Source: Fasciolopsis buskii (taxonomy: Eukaryota; Platyhelminthes; Trematoda; Plagiorchiida; Fasciolidae). Taken from it: 64,000 bases of DNA. The stretch spans positions 124,253 to 188,252 of the forward strand of contig LUCM01002305.1 in assembly GCA_008360955.1 (NCBI GenBank), read 5' to 3'. Below the pieces are notes generated by a model that ran no database searches, was not told the DNA's origin, and saw nothing but the letters and a program-made list of their open reading frames with translations. The position numbers and the translations under genes are program-made. This document shows, one piece after another, positions 14,397 through 25,740 of this stretch; the stretch's first letter is position 1; every line of letters starts with the position of its first letter.

Positions 14397-14524
14397 TGTT
14401 CACCAAATTGGTAGCTATGTTCCGGGATATTCCAAACTCAGATGTCGAAGCCAAAAACAACAGTTTCGGATGGCTCGTCCAAAATAACCACCACATTTAT
14501 TCCTTAGAAGAAACATTCCTATCG
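14397..14524 (+). CDS. Candidate upstream exon of the RhoGAP gene
   Basis: This segment follows a pyrimidine-rich acceptor (GCAATTTTCAG) and ends at a possible donor (ATCG then GTAGTT). It stays open for 42 codons when entered in phase 1 and leaves in phase 0, which is the phase needed by the exon at 14669. The gap would be a 144 bp intron. The translated end (HIYSLEETFLS) can be laid loosely against the helix that precedes the second half of RhoGAP domains, but the Leu-Pro-x-x-Asn signature expected there is not clear. The frame also reads on to 14620. It may be chance. Confidence 0.25.
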
Positions 14525-14668
14525 GTAGTTGGCTTTATTTCAGGTGTGCGAAAACGATATACAATAAATACTATGGAGATATTTTGTCTAGCAGCTACAA
14601 ATAATTCGCCCTTCTGCTGACAGATAAGTCATCCATTCTTTTAACCTCTATTTTCCTCCTTCGAACAG

Positions 14669-15185
14669 GTCTCACAACACGAGGCAGATAATCGTATGTC
14701 GATCGAGAATTTGGCCAGTGTGTTTGCTCCGAATTTCCTACGACAAGCAGACGGTGATTTGGACGTGGAAATGTCCGCTTCGTCGATACTGAATTTGACC
14801 ATTGCTGAATTCATCCGCCAGCACGAACATCTTTTCCGTTTGGAATTGGTTCCATTGAAACAACTCCAAGTCTCCTTCCCAACTGACACCGAGAAACGAA
14901 ACAATCGAAAACCAGCGTCATCCGGAATTCATCACATAACTGCCTCTTCGGATCGAATTCCACTGGTCGGCGATTCGTTAGCCTATCCGGATGTGCTTCA
15001 GCCAACATTAAAGGTCGAAAAACAGATGGCCTCCAGTGACGGGGAACTAATCGTGAGGACTCCGTCGCGAACGAGGATCTGCCACGCTGATGTAGCTTCT
15101 GTGGAATATGACAACTATTCGGAACAGTGGGAATTGGTGTCTGGACCAACAGAACAATTCGAACATATAACCCCGTCAACAATTC
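14669..15185 (+). CDS. RhoGAP protein exon: second half of GAP domain
   Basis: RhoGAP proteins stimulate GTP hydrolysis by Rho, Rac or Cdc42 and so switch off actin signalling at the membrane and cytoskeleton. The first 56 residues of this exon read as the C-terminal half of the domain: NRMSIENLASVFAPNFLR matches the N-K/R-M-x-x-x-N-L-A-x-V-F-x-P-N hallmark. The helix ending in IRQHEHLF closes the domain. The conserved Asn is present; the arginine finger would lie in an exon not found here. The remaining 116 residues are a hydrophilic linker. The acceptor is strong (CCTCCTTCGAACAG) and the donor is GTGAGT, leaving phase 1. The similarity to the ARHGAP22/24/25 group is an impression only. An antisense open frame at 14811-15314 is a shadow. 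Confidence 0.88.
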
Positions 15186-18100
15186 GTGAGTTTCACTGTT
15201 TGAATCATTTAAACAAGGTCTATTGAGGTTGGGTATCACTATTTTCGAATTAACAAAGCAGAATCTTCGTGAAATCCTTGCACATTCTAATGGGTAACAG
15301 TGGCTATGAAACATGTTTATACGTTAGTGTTTTTAGCTATTTCGGAATACCAGTAGCAACATTTAAAATGCCATAAAAACGGTTTCGTTACATTTTGTTA
15401 TTCGTATAGCCACTTAGATTAGTTAACATTTTTCATTGGCTGAATGTTTAACAGCTGTCTTAAAAAGACAGTCAGAAGACAATCAACTGCTATTTCTCAA
15501 ATAAACATTCACAAATTTGATGTGGTTTTGATTATGCTCGATTGTTCCCGCGGTTATTCTGTTGTGTACGTCTCTCCTAAAATATCTTGCAATATCACAT
15601 TAATTTCAGCAGGTATACCACTTAGACAAATCCGTGCATCGTACTGACGTTTGAAAACTTCACCCACGGTCTGACAATACGAGTACATCTGGACTGATGA
15701 CACAAGGTGAACAAAATTCACTCATCTATTAAAAGTCTTGTCTGTGATTCACTGGCAATAAATTCGTTTCGGACGTGTGTTAACACGAAACGGTTGATCT
15801 CCGCTTCACAAGACGATCTTCTCATGACTGCATTTTTCTCTTACTTGGTCCTCGTCACGTCCAATAATGCATCGAAAACAACGGATAACGATCGTGGACG
15901 AATTTAAGGATCATGTTAAATTTATCGTCTACTCCGGTATTTAGAAAAGACAATGAATTTTTCATTCAAAGTTTATGTCAAGAGATATTTGTCGTGTGTG
16001 AGCTAAATGTTCGGTTGCCAGTGTTTGTGACAGAAATGCTTGCGTCAAAATATTACATGACAACAGGAAGCTCGAGTAATCCTTTTCGCAAGATTTATAA
16101 ACTCCAGTGACACCAGAAACGTTAAGCTGTGTCCTTGAAGTAAATGATTGTCCGATACAGCTCAGATTTACGCAAAATGCCCCGACCGCGGTTATTTTTC
16201 TACATTTTAATCCACCAGGTAAATTACCGTAATGTTTCACTAATCTATCTCGCTGGAGAATGTAGCAGCTAGTTCAGTTCATTTCAGTTGATCAAACTAC
16301 TTACCCTAATGTGCTCTTGGCTTCAGTCGCCACATAGCTGCATGCAACAATACTGAGGAAAATCCTGAGATCATAACGCGGAAGGAGTACAGAAAATGCA
16401 TGAATGTCGCTGATTGCTGCCCATAGTGCTATCGCCTAATGTCTCCAGGACTCACGTTGGAGGATCGCGTGGTTCTTAGTATGTCAACACAGTTTAGTCT
16501 ACTTGGGACGGCCCAATGGTTCACTTTTTCGTACCTTTTCAGGACGGTATGGGTTGCCACCTTAACCCGTCTTCCAACCACTACCTGCCTCAAAGAACGG
16601 TGCATGCCGAGGGAGTCGATCTATTTGCGCACATAATACATAACTCAGACACATTATCCTTTCCGCATTCATTCCTTAGTTGGTTAGTGAGTTCGATTAC
16701 GCAGCATCCTGCGTCTCTTTACTGATTTCTTAAGAAAATTCTCCCGTCATATTCGAGTAATACCGTTATGGCACATGTTCAAACACTGATAGCCGTCGTA
16801 TATTCTCACTCTACTACGGCGAACTGTCTGAACCGTAAGGCTGGACCGATCCTACTGCTGCTGTGCAAACTCGATTTTTGATCGCTAATCAAATATTGTA
16901 CAGATATCACAAATGTCTCAGATTTGCAAACCCTGTTTGGGTTTCGTGTGCACCCAAGGGTACTTTATCCGACATGCGACCACTCGGTGAGACGTGACTA
17001 TCGAAGTAGCGAAACTAATTCAGCTCATCTAACTCTCCAGCAAAGAGAATGTTTGGCCTTGTATCATTCTGGTTCTGAAGCAAAAGTTAGTCAAATGTAG
17101 TTGTCAATGAATGGTGATTTAATTGGCATTTCTTTATAGATCCCGACACAATTTTCTGTCTGTTATTTCCAATATTCCAAAGTGAATGTCAAGCCACATG
17201 ATACATGTCATTTTCATTAGCACTGATCCACTGTTTTAACCGAGCTTCCGTTGCATAGTGCTATCCTGTCTGTGTTCAGATATCATTTTGACAGGTCTTT
17301 ACAGTGTGTGGCAAACTTCTACAGTGGATAGCACTAAGGAAAGGGGGAAGGTTGCCCCTTAATAACGCAACCATTTGGCCGTTACCTTTGGTTCGGTTTC
17401 GTCGTTTTGCCAACTATGTTCAGAAAATCTACCCTTGATTTTATCTTGTAATTATTTGTCGTACCCTAACGATATCGTCAGCCAGAAGACAGGTTGTGCC
17501 AGAAGAAAAAGTCCTAACTTTGTCCTCAGTTGATTGGTTGAAAATAAGTCTGATCCCAAAGTTTCGAAGAGTTTGGTATTTTTTAATGAAACGGTGGGCA
17601 TTTTCTGTACATTTTACCCACTGAGAGACAACAAAGATTAATCGTTCACGTGCCTGGTCGAAGGTCAGTAGTTCTCATCCTATTGATGACTCAATTCAGA
17701 ATAAATAAAAGTACTGCGGAGGATTCACCGAACACAACTATGTCACTGGTGAAATTCAAGCATCACCCAGTTGAGCACCAGCATGTGTTTGACTGCGCAA
17801 TACTTATCGTGGCTGAACAAGGCCCGGGAAATTTGGTAGTTTTGTCTCTATTCCAAAATGAATATAAATCTTGAACGTTCTTCATTGTGAAGTCAAAATT
17901 TCATATTAACGACTAAACAGTTGCTTGAAAATAGTTCTCCAATGTACTAACCGGGTTCTGATGCCTCCCTGTTTACATCTGAAGGACACGGAAAGTTAAT
18001 GAAGGAGACCCTTTTTTCGGATACTGGGGCTGGTAATACTATTTTGGTAATCAGCAGAGTTTGAATATCGTGGCCTCTCAGATGATCGATCAAACTCTAG

Positions 18101-20300
18101 GCTACTTTTTCCACTTTCCTCTACAAATGAGGTGTATTTCTTTCAGGGGAGCATTTATTTTCCTAGCGGTTTCTGTCTCATGTCTCTCAAATCTAACCCA
18201 AAGCATGCATCCATTTTGGAGTATTTTGATCATATGTTTTGGATGAAATCTCCCCACTTTCTTCCCAGCTGGCACCTTGAAAGCCATTCTGGTCGCATTG
18301 CATGCGGGGCCCAATTGCTGCGGCCAAAAAGATAGTAATGTTATTCGGCAATAGTTGGTGTTTTTTGGACATTTTTAGAGTTGCTACGTTATCACCAACG
18401 TGTGGCTAAATCGTACGGCCTTTTGCTGTCCGATTTATACCATACGTATTTGGGAATTTTTAATAACTCGCTATTATTCTTAATGGTTAGTAGTTAAAGC
18501 CCCGAGGATACACCTAGTACAGCTTGGTCCTAAAATATTACGTTTCACGCGACATTTCAGTGCCCGTTCCGAAATACCAGTCGAATTGCGTATGCGCACC
18601 TCGTTCATTGGCTCTTACTGTCAAAACTTCCCATCTCCAATTCTACTCAGTTATGGTTGAGAGTAGTAGAAGTTGCTTAAGATGCACTGCCTAAAATATG
18701 CTCGATGTGGCTGCGAAGTTCAGGATTTGCAGTGGATTCAGATAGGAAATGTAATAGTCGTGTTTCCTACTACTGCCACTACTGCTACTGCTACTGCTAT
18801 TGCTACTGATGCTACTACTACTACTACTACTACTATTATTATTATTATTATTATTACTATTATTATTATTATTATTATCCTGCAATTAACAATGTCACCT
18901 TGGTCAGTAGTCCCCAGTAGTGAAAAACAGAGGTTTATTTGCTGAGAGTAGGAAACAGTAAAAGGCACTCTTACCATTTTATCTTATTGTTCCTTGATGG
19001 TACACATTCTGTCTTGCTTTGGTACCAAGATGATTCACCATAAATACAGTCATGTGAGACACTTTTTGTATATCCACAATATTTTATAGCTTACTATCGT
19101 CAAGAAATGAACCATCTGCCCAACCAACGTGGTGACTATCTCTATTACTACCCCAGTTTATCGAGTCAGAAAATGGGTTGTAGGTGACGTCAAGTCATTG
19201 ACTAGTGTAGGCCGTGTTGGTTGTTAATTCATTTGTGTGTATCTTACACAATTTGCATGGATTTCGTTAAAAGTTGTCATAGACAATCGATTTGTGAAGA
19301 TTTATTACCTGAATTTTGACGATAAGGAGTGAGGATGGAAACTAATCTACCTTCTGTCCATTCCGAAACTGATTTGTCTTGCCAGTGTTTTGGAACCAGC
19401 TTTAAATCAGGATATTTTTGATCTAAATTGGTTACAACTAAAGCATAATTGCGCATACAACAAAACTCGAGAGTAAAAATAGGAAATGAAGGGAAAAAAG
19501 TTCAATTTTCGATAGGGTCTCTGACCACATCACTCTATCGTTTGGTTCGGTGTTTCAATAAGCTCGCCTCGTGAATTGCTGCTTTGAATTCTGCCACCAT
19601 TCTTAAGGACTTGAGCACTAGGTGTAGTTTCCCCAAATCAGCCTCCGACGTAAATCCGATTGACAGATTCTGTCTAAGAGACTAATGCTTGAACAGGAAA
19701 TGTTTTTGCGGAAGTGAAACCTCAGTTTGTGCCCTCTAAGCACACGGATAACGGTCCACAAACTATCCACCTTGGGGTACGTATCTAGACATCGTAGTTA
19801 CGGAGCCCTGACAATTAACAAAGTCGCGAACGATAACAGTTACTCTCAGGTATTAGTTGAATCTTCTTTCTACTCACTCGTTAACTGATATTCGGATGCA
19901 TTATTTTTCAATGAATTCTGTGTTAGAAATCCATCTTTCGAGATGAATAAGGTGACATTTTAGCTTGGTTTGACTTTCCGTTCATCGGCTCGAGAATCAG
20001 GCCGTCTAACTAACATACCTTGTTAGAAATTCTTCGTCTTTGCAATGGCTTGGTGTAAAACAGGAAACCTAAAATATGGGGTGTCGCCGAAAGAGAGCGA
20101 TTGAGCTTTACGGATATAGAGGAATTAGCTGCATAATTATGGCGTATGATCTCGCAGTCTCAACCACTGGAAACGGTTAGCTGTCATTCGACTTCTATTT
20201 TATTTTATCCCAAAGTTATTTCACCTGTGATAACCATGACGTCTGTAGATATAAAAACAATAAAAGTGCAAAATAAGAATTGCCTTCCGTTTCTTCACAG
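15186..20300 (+). other. Intron of the RhoGAP gene
   Basis: GTGAGT at the left and TTCCGTTTCTTCACAG at the right bound a 5,115 bp intron, and the phases of the two flanking exons agree (1 and 1). It contains the compound microsatellite at 18.8 kb. It also holds an isolated exon-like segment near 16.54-16.68 kb with a good acceptor (TACCTTTTCAG) and a GTGAGT donor. In the phase of this gene, that segment would stop after seven codons. Confidence 0.75.
18769..18879. repeat. Compound trinucleotide microsatellite
   Basis: About 110 bases pass from imperfect ACTGCT units through (ACT)n to (ATT)n. Poly-Ser, poly-Asn, poly-Thr, poly-Ile and poly-Val open frames on both strands come from this tract and are not genes. 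Confidence 0.95.
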
Positions 20301-21265
20301 CTGTACAGAATCGCAATGTGCCCCCCACTCAGGTTACCTCACTACAGCTTTCGACACCTCGGTCGGAACGGTCTTGTTTACGTCGGATGACTCAGCCCGC
20401 GATGAACGGATACGACGGGGAGGATGGATACTCCACTCCGACAACCACCACGCTTTCGTCGGAAGCAATTGGGTCGGCAGGTGGTTCGGGGTCACCGAGA
20501 TTGTCCAGTCGTGACAAACATTTGCAGTCATCCGGCTTCATTAGTTGTTTTGATTGTCATACAAATCGATCGTTCTCTATAGGCACCAGATCGCCCCCCT
20601 CTAGTTCAAAATTAAGCGGTTCTGAACAGCCTGAGCGTCGTCCGAAATTGCCGTCGATTTGGATGCATGGCCTAAAAGATCGCGTTCAGCGTACGGCATC
20701 CTGTAATGGCTATTCCACCTTACCGCATCGAAATTTGCCAGTTGCTAAAGGAAGTCTGGGGCAGGAGACAATGCGACGTGATCCAGACACTCTATATGCT
20801 GAGATACCACCTAAACCACCTCCATTTTCAATGCCTTCCGGTGAGACTCGGGTCACGGAAGCCTCGGCGAAAGGGCATCAGTCAGTCTGTGAAATGGCAA
20901 GCGTTCCAAAATCCAGTCTATCACAAACTTCACCTTCTACGTTCTCCAGCTCTCCAGTATGGAATTCTCAATCCCCACGTGAATTTGGTCCCCCTAGTCG
21001 TTTGCGACCGGAAGACCAGATTCGTTATTGGCGTGCGTTGGCTGTGAGCTCAAGAGCTGATGCTGCAAGTCAGAGAGCAAGAGCGAACGCGTTGGTCAGT
21101 ACACTTACCCGGGTCCAATGCGACTTGAATATGGCTGAGTTGGAAATTGGACTACTGCGAAAGCGATTAGCAACCGCAGAAGCTGAACTCAGGTCCCACT
21201 ATCAGCTAGGACTAGTTCCTACCTCAACCGATCAAACTTGGTCGCAGACCTGGAGTATGCGTTAG
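20301..21265 (+). CDS. RhoGAP protein terminal exon: Ser/Pro tail and coiled coil
   Basis: The exon follows a strong acceptor (CGTTTCTTCACAG). Its first two bases complete the codon left open by the exon ending at 15185, and the frame then runs 321 codons to TAG. Together the two exons give 493 residues. The tail is rich in Ser, Thr and Pro. It has a Pro-rich motif (IPPKPPP, about residue 341 of the joined piece) that could bind an SH3 or similar domain. The last part, from about residue 408 to 475, is Arg/Ala/Leu/Glu-rich with heptad-like spacing (LNMAELEIGLLRKRLATAEA), suggesting a coiled coil for dimerisation. GAP, disordered linker and C-terminal coiled coil is a layout known in the ARHGAP22/24/25 group. 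Open frames in other phases are shadows. Confidence 0.88.
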
Positions 21266-21368
21266 ATAACATGCAAACGGACGCCACAGATGCACGATCA
21301 TAACTTGATTGATTGTGCTGCTTTGGATAGTTCAAAAGTATTTCGTCTATTTTCTTCTGCTGTCTTTC

Positions 21369-21374
21369 ATTAAA
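21369..21374 (+). promoter_or_regulatory. Probable polyadenylation signal of the RhoGAP gene
   Basis: ATTAAA lies 104 bases after the stop codon, with a T/G-rich stretch (GAGTGTTTATTGTTCC) about 45 bases further on. This suits the 3' end of the RhoGAP mRNA, but no transcript was available. Confidence 0.45.
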
Positions 21375-22499
21375 TTTCCAAAAGTACTTGGAAACTTGGA
21401 CGTAATTTTCGAGTGTTTATTGTTCCTAGCTTGTAAAATGAAGTTTTCGAGTACACGAAACACCATGTGGAACAATTAGGAACCTCCCTATGTACAGATA
21501 GAATCTAATTTGTTTTTTCATGCCTTTGTTTCCTGCCCGATCCGATAGATCAATTGGTCTCGTAAACACAGATTAATCATTTACAAATTGATGTTATTGG
21601 CACTTTTCTTTCATATGAATCTATCCCTATCCTTGTCCCGTTACGGTTTGCTGACCAAACATAGACACCTTTCGTGCAAGGTTCACAGAACGCACGATAG
21701 TTGGAGCAACTTTCCGTTCGCTTTCACGAAGCTCACGCTAATCATATGCACCAAAACAGCCACGCACCGAACTGATGAAAATCATTTTGAATAGTTTTTG
21801 CATAAATTGTGAGGATCAAGTGTGTGTGTTCGTCTCGAGACGTATATCACTTTTCATCTCTTTTGGAAATGATTTTGAACAGAATATGATTTCAAGCTTC
21901 GTGCTCTGTAACCGTCACTGACCCAGATCTGGGCGTAAAATTGCCTTTGTACCGTTCGCATTCCCACAACCCTGTACGGTTGTGATCTCCCGACTCGGAA
22001 ATCCGATGTGCATGATGCAATTGAACAACTTCCATCTTGATCGCATCGGTTTCAATAGAACAGTTGCTTTGTGCATTGTTCGCAAATCTGAAACGAGTTT
22101 GCTCTCAAGTATAAATTTTCAGAATTCACATGTATATCTGTATAATACATTATATATATATATATATACATAAATATATGCGCCTACTTGAGTGTATGAT
22201 GTATCTTTGTGTTTAGTATCATTTCTTCCCAGTCTTCACCCAATCAGTTTTGTTTGTGGACTATAGAAAATCGAAATTATCCAGATGGAGTCCTGGTGGA
22301 CACTGTTATCCGAATTCCTTTGCGTTAATTGAAACAACGGTGTGTCACATGCAGTTTTCATAACTAGAAAGCTAACAAAAAAGGAATAATGAAAAAATGG
22401 TATTAATTTAGCTTTGTCTTGAAGATGGAACGATTCTTCTTAGGTTCCTTAAATACCAGATTTTGTACTCTTATCAAATGAAATGTCCAAAATATCAGG
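21375..22499. other. Intergenic space between convergent genes
   Basis: This holds the ends of two converging transcripts and a short (AT)n tract at about 22150-22168. No open frame with a recognisable product was seen. Confidence 0.5.
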
Positions 22500-22505
22500 T
22501 TTATT
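22500..22505 (-). promoter_or_regulatory. Possible polyadenylation signal of the minus-strand gene
   Basis: Read on the minus strand this is AATAAA, only about ten bases after the stop codon at 22516-22518. If used, the 3' untranslated region would be very short. A distal site cannot be excluded. Confidence 0.4.
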
Positions 22506-22515
22506 AGAACAATCG

Positions 22516-22631
22516 TCATATCCGTCTGAGGCTTCCTTTTGGTCGAATCAGCAGAGGTTCTGCGTGTGATCGTTTGTTCTTGTCTGCTGGTAACCAGCGT
22601 CGAAAAAACCAGTCGGATCCCTTGCCCGTTT
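22516..22631 (-). CDS. Unidentified multi-exon gene, terminal exon (exon 8)
   Basis: On the minus strand an acceptor (GCTTGCTTATCAG) is followed by 2 + 38 codons ending in TGA. The two leading bases complete a codon with the single base left by the exon at 22804-22903, separated by a 172 bp intron. The tail is basic and aromatic: GSDWFFRRWLPADKNKRS, then a KGSLRRI terminus. It has no signal or membrane segment. I do not recognise the protein. The DWFFRRWLPADKNK stretch faintly recalls W-rich, DKNK-containing tails of secretory coat scaffold proteins, which is not enough for a name. The longer open frame reaching 22755 extends into the intron. Confidence 0.65.
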
Positions 22632-22803
22632 CTGATAAGCAAGCTCTATGTGGATAACTGATTCTACACTTCAGCTTTAATCCACGCGTATTAGCCAGAA
22701 CTATCCCAAACTGTGTATACTTTAATTGTCGAAACGTTCCTTGATATTTTATCAAACAGCTGATTATTCAATCAAGAATGAATGAAACGTATCTTCGACT
22801 TAC

Positions 22804-22903
22804 CATTATCACCTGTCAGTTCCTTGTACAGTCTTGTCGGCAATTCCTGTGCAGGTGAATCGTCATCCAGTGATCGGGTAACTCGTGGAGAACTCAGCTG
22901 AAT
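22804..22903 (-). CDS. Unidentified multi-exon gene, exon 7
   Basis: On the minus strand the acceptor is TTATTGGTTTGTAG and the donor is AATG then GTAAGT. The 100 bases are open from phase 0 to phase 1. The peptide is hydrophilic and acidic-serine-rich at first (SLDDDSPAQELP), then RLYKELTGDN. With exon 8 it makes the probable C-terminus. Both splice sites are close to consensus and the frame is unique, so this is one of the best supported exons here although it is too short to appear as a long open frame. Confidence 0.7.
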
Positions 22904-23515
22904 CTACAAACCAATAAAATTGAACAGACAGTTACGATAGTTTGAGTTCAATGGAAACAGGACAAGAAGTAAACGTCAAGTTATGAGCTCTTCGGATGCA
23001 GAAAACGATTATCAGAAAGCATTTTACACATTACCTTGGCAACCACAAGGTCATGTGACCAGTGCAGGTGGAGTGGGAGTGAACCAAGTCACTGAGACAC
23101 GACGAGTTAAATGCTCCACTCAATGGTGGGAAATGCTTCACCCAGAAAAGCACTCGACAAACAGTCGCATACGCGGGAAATCAGGGTAATGTGAAGGTCA
23201 TACCCAGAAAGAATGTGGACGATGAATCTCAGGGTGGAGTGAAGCAAGATTTATGGACACGTGATACGAAAGAACAATTGGCACGGCTAGGTCAGGCCGG
23301 GAGGACACGTCCAGCTCGCGACACCGGATAGATGGATACCAGGTGGGATTCGAAGGACCAAAGTAATACAAAGCACGTTAGACAAAGCACAACAGTGGAC
23401 CTGTGTCACCAAGGCGATTCTCACGTTAAAGAAAATGGCCCGTGACACAAAGGCTTAGTTAAAATGCCAGGGGGTCTTGGAATTACTCATATTTGGAGAA
23501 AGTACACCTTTAGGC

Positions 23516-23517
<2 letters not shown>

Positions 23518-23550
<33 letters not shown>
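23518..23550. repeat. (GT)n microsatellite
   Basis: About 16 perfect GT dinucleotides in a row. Confidence 0.97.
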
Positions 23551-24399
23551 AATGAAAGACATGTTTGATTAAATAATGAAGGTACCATAAAAGATAAAAA
23601 TGGTCGTTGAAAATGAAGCCAAAACGCGACACAGTGCTGCGTGAGAAATTCTCTAATCGGTCCAGAATATCGCTAAGTTCCTATCTACATACCAGCCAAC
23701 TACAGTCGCAGGATAAGAGACGTAAACAAACAGGTGTGCAACCGTCGGTATGCTTAATATTTACCACCTGGTATCATTAGGTTGTTTATTAAGAAGTAGT
23801 ACGGCTATGACAGGCCTTATGACTAATTGGTATTTCTATCGGTGGATTTGTTGAAATATATTGTATGGATATTACTTGTGATAAATATATATATTTTCCA
23901 CAGACACCCATTTGGAAACGATCCTCGCTTCTCTTGAGACAATACAGTTTACCAATTTACTGACATCCTTCAGAATGTGTAGTAGTTATAAAGTCATTTC
24001 AGGTATCGACATTATGCCTACTGATCATCAGGCCTATATTAACGAGTAGCTGCATGCAGGGCAATAAGATGACTATATTTCAAAAAAACCCATTTGAGAC
24101 TACGTCACTGTTAGAGACTGTATCTTCATTTACAGATAATGCACAATCACATCTCTCGTGCTACAATCCGTCGAGTCCTCGTTTACGAGTGAAAAGTTAG
24201 ACGTTTCGAGCCGAGATAATCCGGAATTTGGAAGTCTTCACTCATTGATCACTGCGGTGAATATTGCTGGGTAATTGGGAAGGAAGGTTTTCTGGAAGTG
24301 AAATAATAAAGAAGGACTACCGACTGCATTGGGTAAGTCATGAATTGTCTCCCTAAGATTGAAATAGGTCACCTCTGAGGTATAAAAATGAGCCATTGT

Positions 24400-24640
24400 T
24401 GTCAAGCCTTATTTAGACCGTCCTGTTCTGAGATCCGCCCACAGCCGCCGTTACCGAGCCTAAAACTAGGTTGAGATCTGCACATTTGGTACCAAACCCC
24501 GGAGATTGGTTGGCCATGTTCATGAGATGGACTGATTCCCCAGTAGGGAATAATCGTGTGCAAGCAAATAAGCATATTCGCTAGAGATTTTGGGGTTTGT
24601 CGAGTCCCTGGTTGACGTGCATCTGTCTCGCAGCTCAAAT
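24400..24640 (+). pseudogene. LINE fragment, C-terminal reverse-transcriptase region
   Basis: With stops ignored, the plus-strand translation near 24500 includes RRLVGHVHEMD and then FPSRE. This matches the R-x-L-G-H-V-x-R-M signature found after the reverse-transcriptase domain of many animal non-LTR retrotransposons. In-frame stops show it is dead. The minus-strand open frame over it is a shadow. Confidence 0.5.
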
Positions 24641-25717
24641 GATGCGCGCTTGGGTATGTGAAATCTCCAAGATATTTCAGAATCCGCCGAGAAAGACAAA
24701 TTAAAGTATTATCAGCAGTACGATGTGGTTATGTAGGACCACAATGGTGTTCTAAGGTTAGGCAACGAAACAGACACCAGTTAGTCGTGCTTGTTTGAGG
24801 GAGGAATGCCAACCTCATACCGAAATCTCACAGAAGAGTGCATTGAAACACGGGAATACAGCACTGAAATCTAAACGAATAACATAAGGGATATTTTTGC
24901 TTGGCTAGATGGACCGCGATCTAGATAAAACATAGCGGAGGACCAGAGGGTGCGCAAAACTGCTTGCATTTGTATGGACAAAGGGATCGGAACAGTTGCT
25001 AGAGTCTTCTGTAAAGGGCAGTGTCGGTCATCCGGAATTCCCGATGAAAATTATTCGTGAATGTACCGAATACTGGCTACGATAATGTCAAAATACAAAG
25101 CCTAATATTGTTTGCCTATTTTGATTTACTTTTTGTCCGTCGGGGGTTATATCGTAGACAACTATAGTAAATCTTAATGGGTAGAGAGTTACAGCGGTCG
25201 TCACCCAAAAAGTCCTGCCTTTTGATGTCAGCTAAATTCTAACAGTACGGAACGAGTTGTCTTGACACAGTTGACATCTAAGGGATATATCTTTCGTGCA
25301 AATACAGTAGACTAAACTCAAGGGAAGTCGCATAACCATGTCGTTTAGAACCTTGGGCTTGTGGATTTTATGGAGTGATCTGACAAAGAAAGTACATTCT
25401 AGAGCAAGAAGTAGATAAAACTCATATTTTAAGATTCGTGGCAGCCCAAAAGCAACGATAATTATGTTAATACAATGGTTCCTTTGGTTACTCATGTTCC
25501 GTTGTTTATTTTCCAAATTGTAGTTGCCTGTTGCTTTGTTGTATGATTTGGTCAGTAACGCACAACAAGACCTGCTGACCGAGAGAGACATTCAGTTGTT
25601 ACGGTAAAATTTCAATAGTATCCGTATTTGGCTATTGACCGAGCTCTGCAATTTCCTCCCAAGAAGGTAAAACATGATTATGTGGAGATGAAAATTCACA
25701 TAGAATACTGGTCACTA

Positions 25718-25740
25718 ATTATTATTATTATTATTTTTTA
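25718..25740. repeat. ATT microsatellite with T tail
   Basis: A short perfect ATT repeat followed by a run of T. Confidence 0.85.

Noticed and set aside
18673..18977. Open frames of poly-Thr, poly-Ile, poly-Asn and poly-Ser.
   Set aside because: They are translations of the trinucleotide microsatellite.
23028..23100. Minus-strand exon ending CCAAG then GTAATG.
   Set aside because: Entry and exit phases (2 and 2) do not fit the neighbouring exons, and the surrounding sequence looks repetitive.
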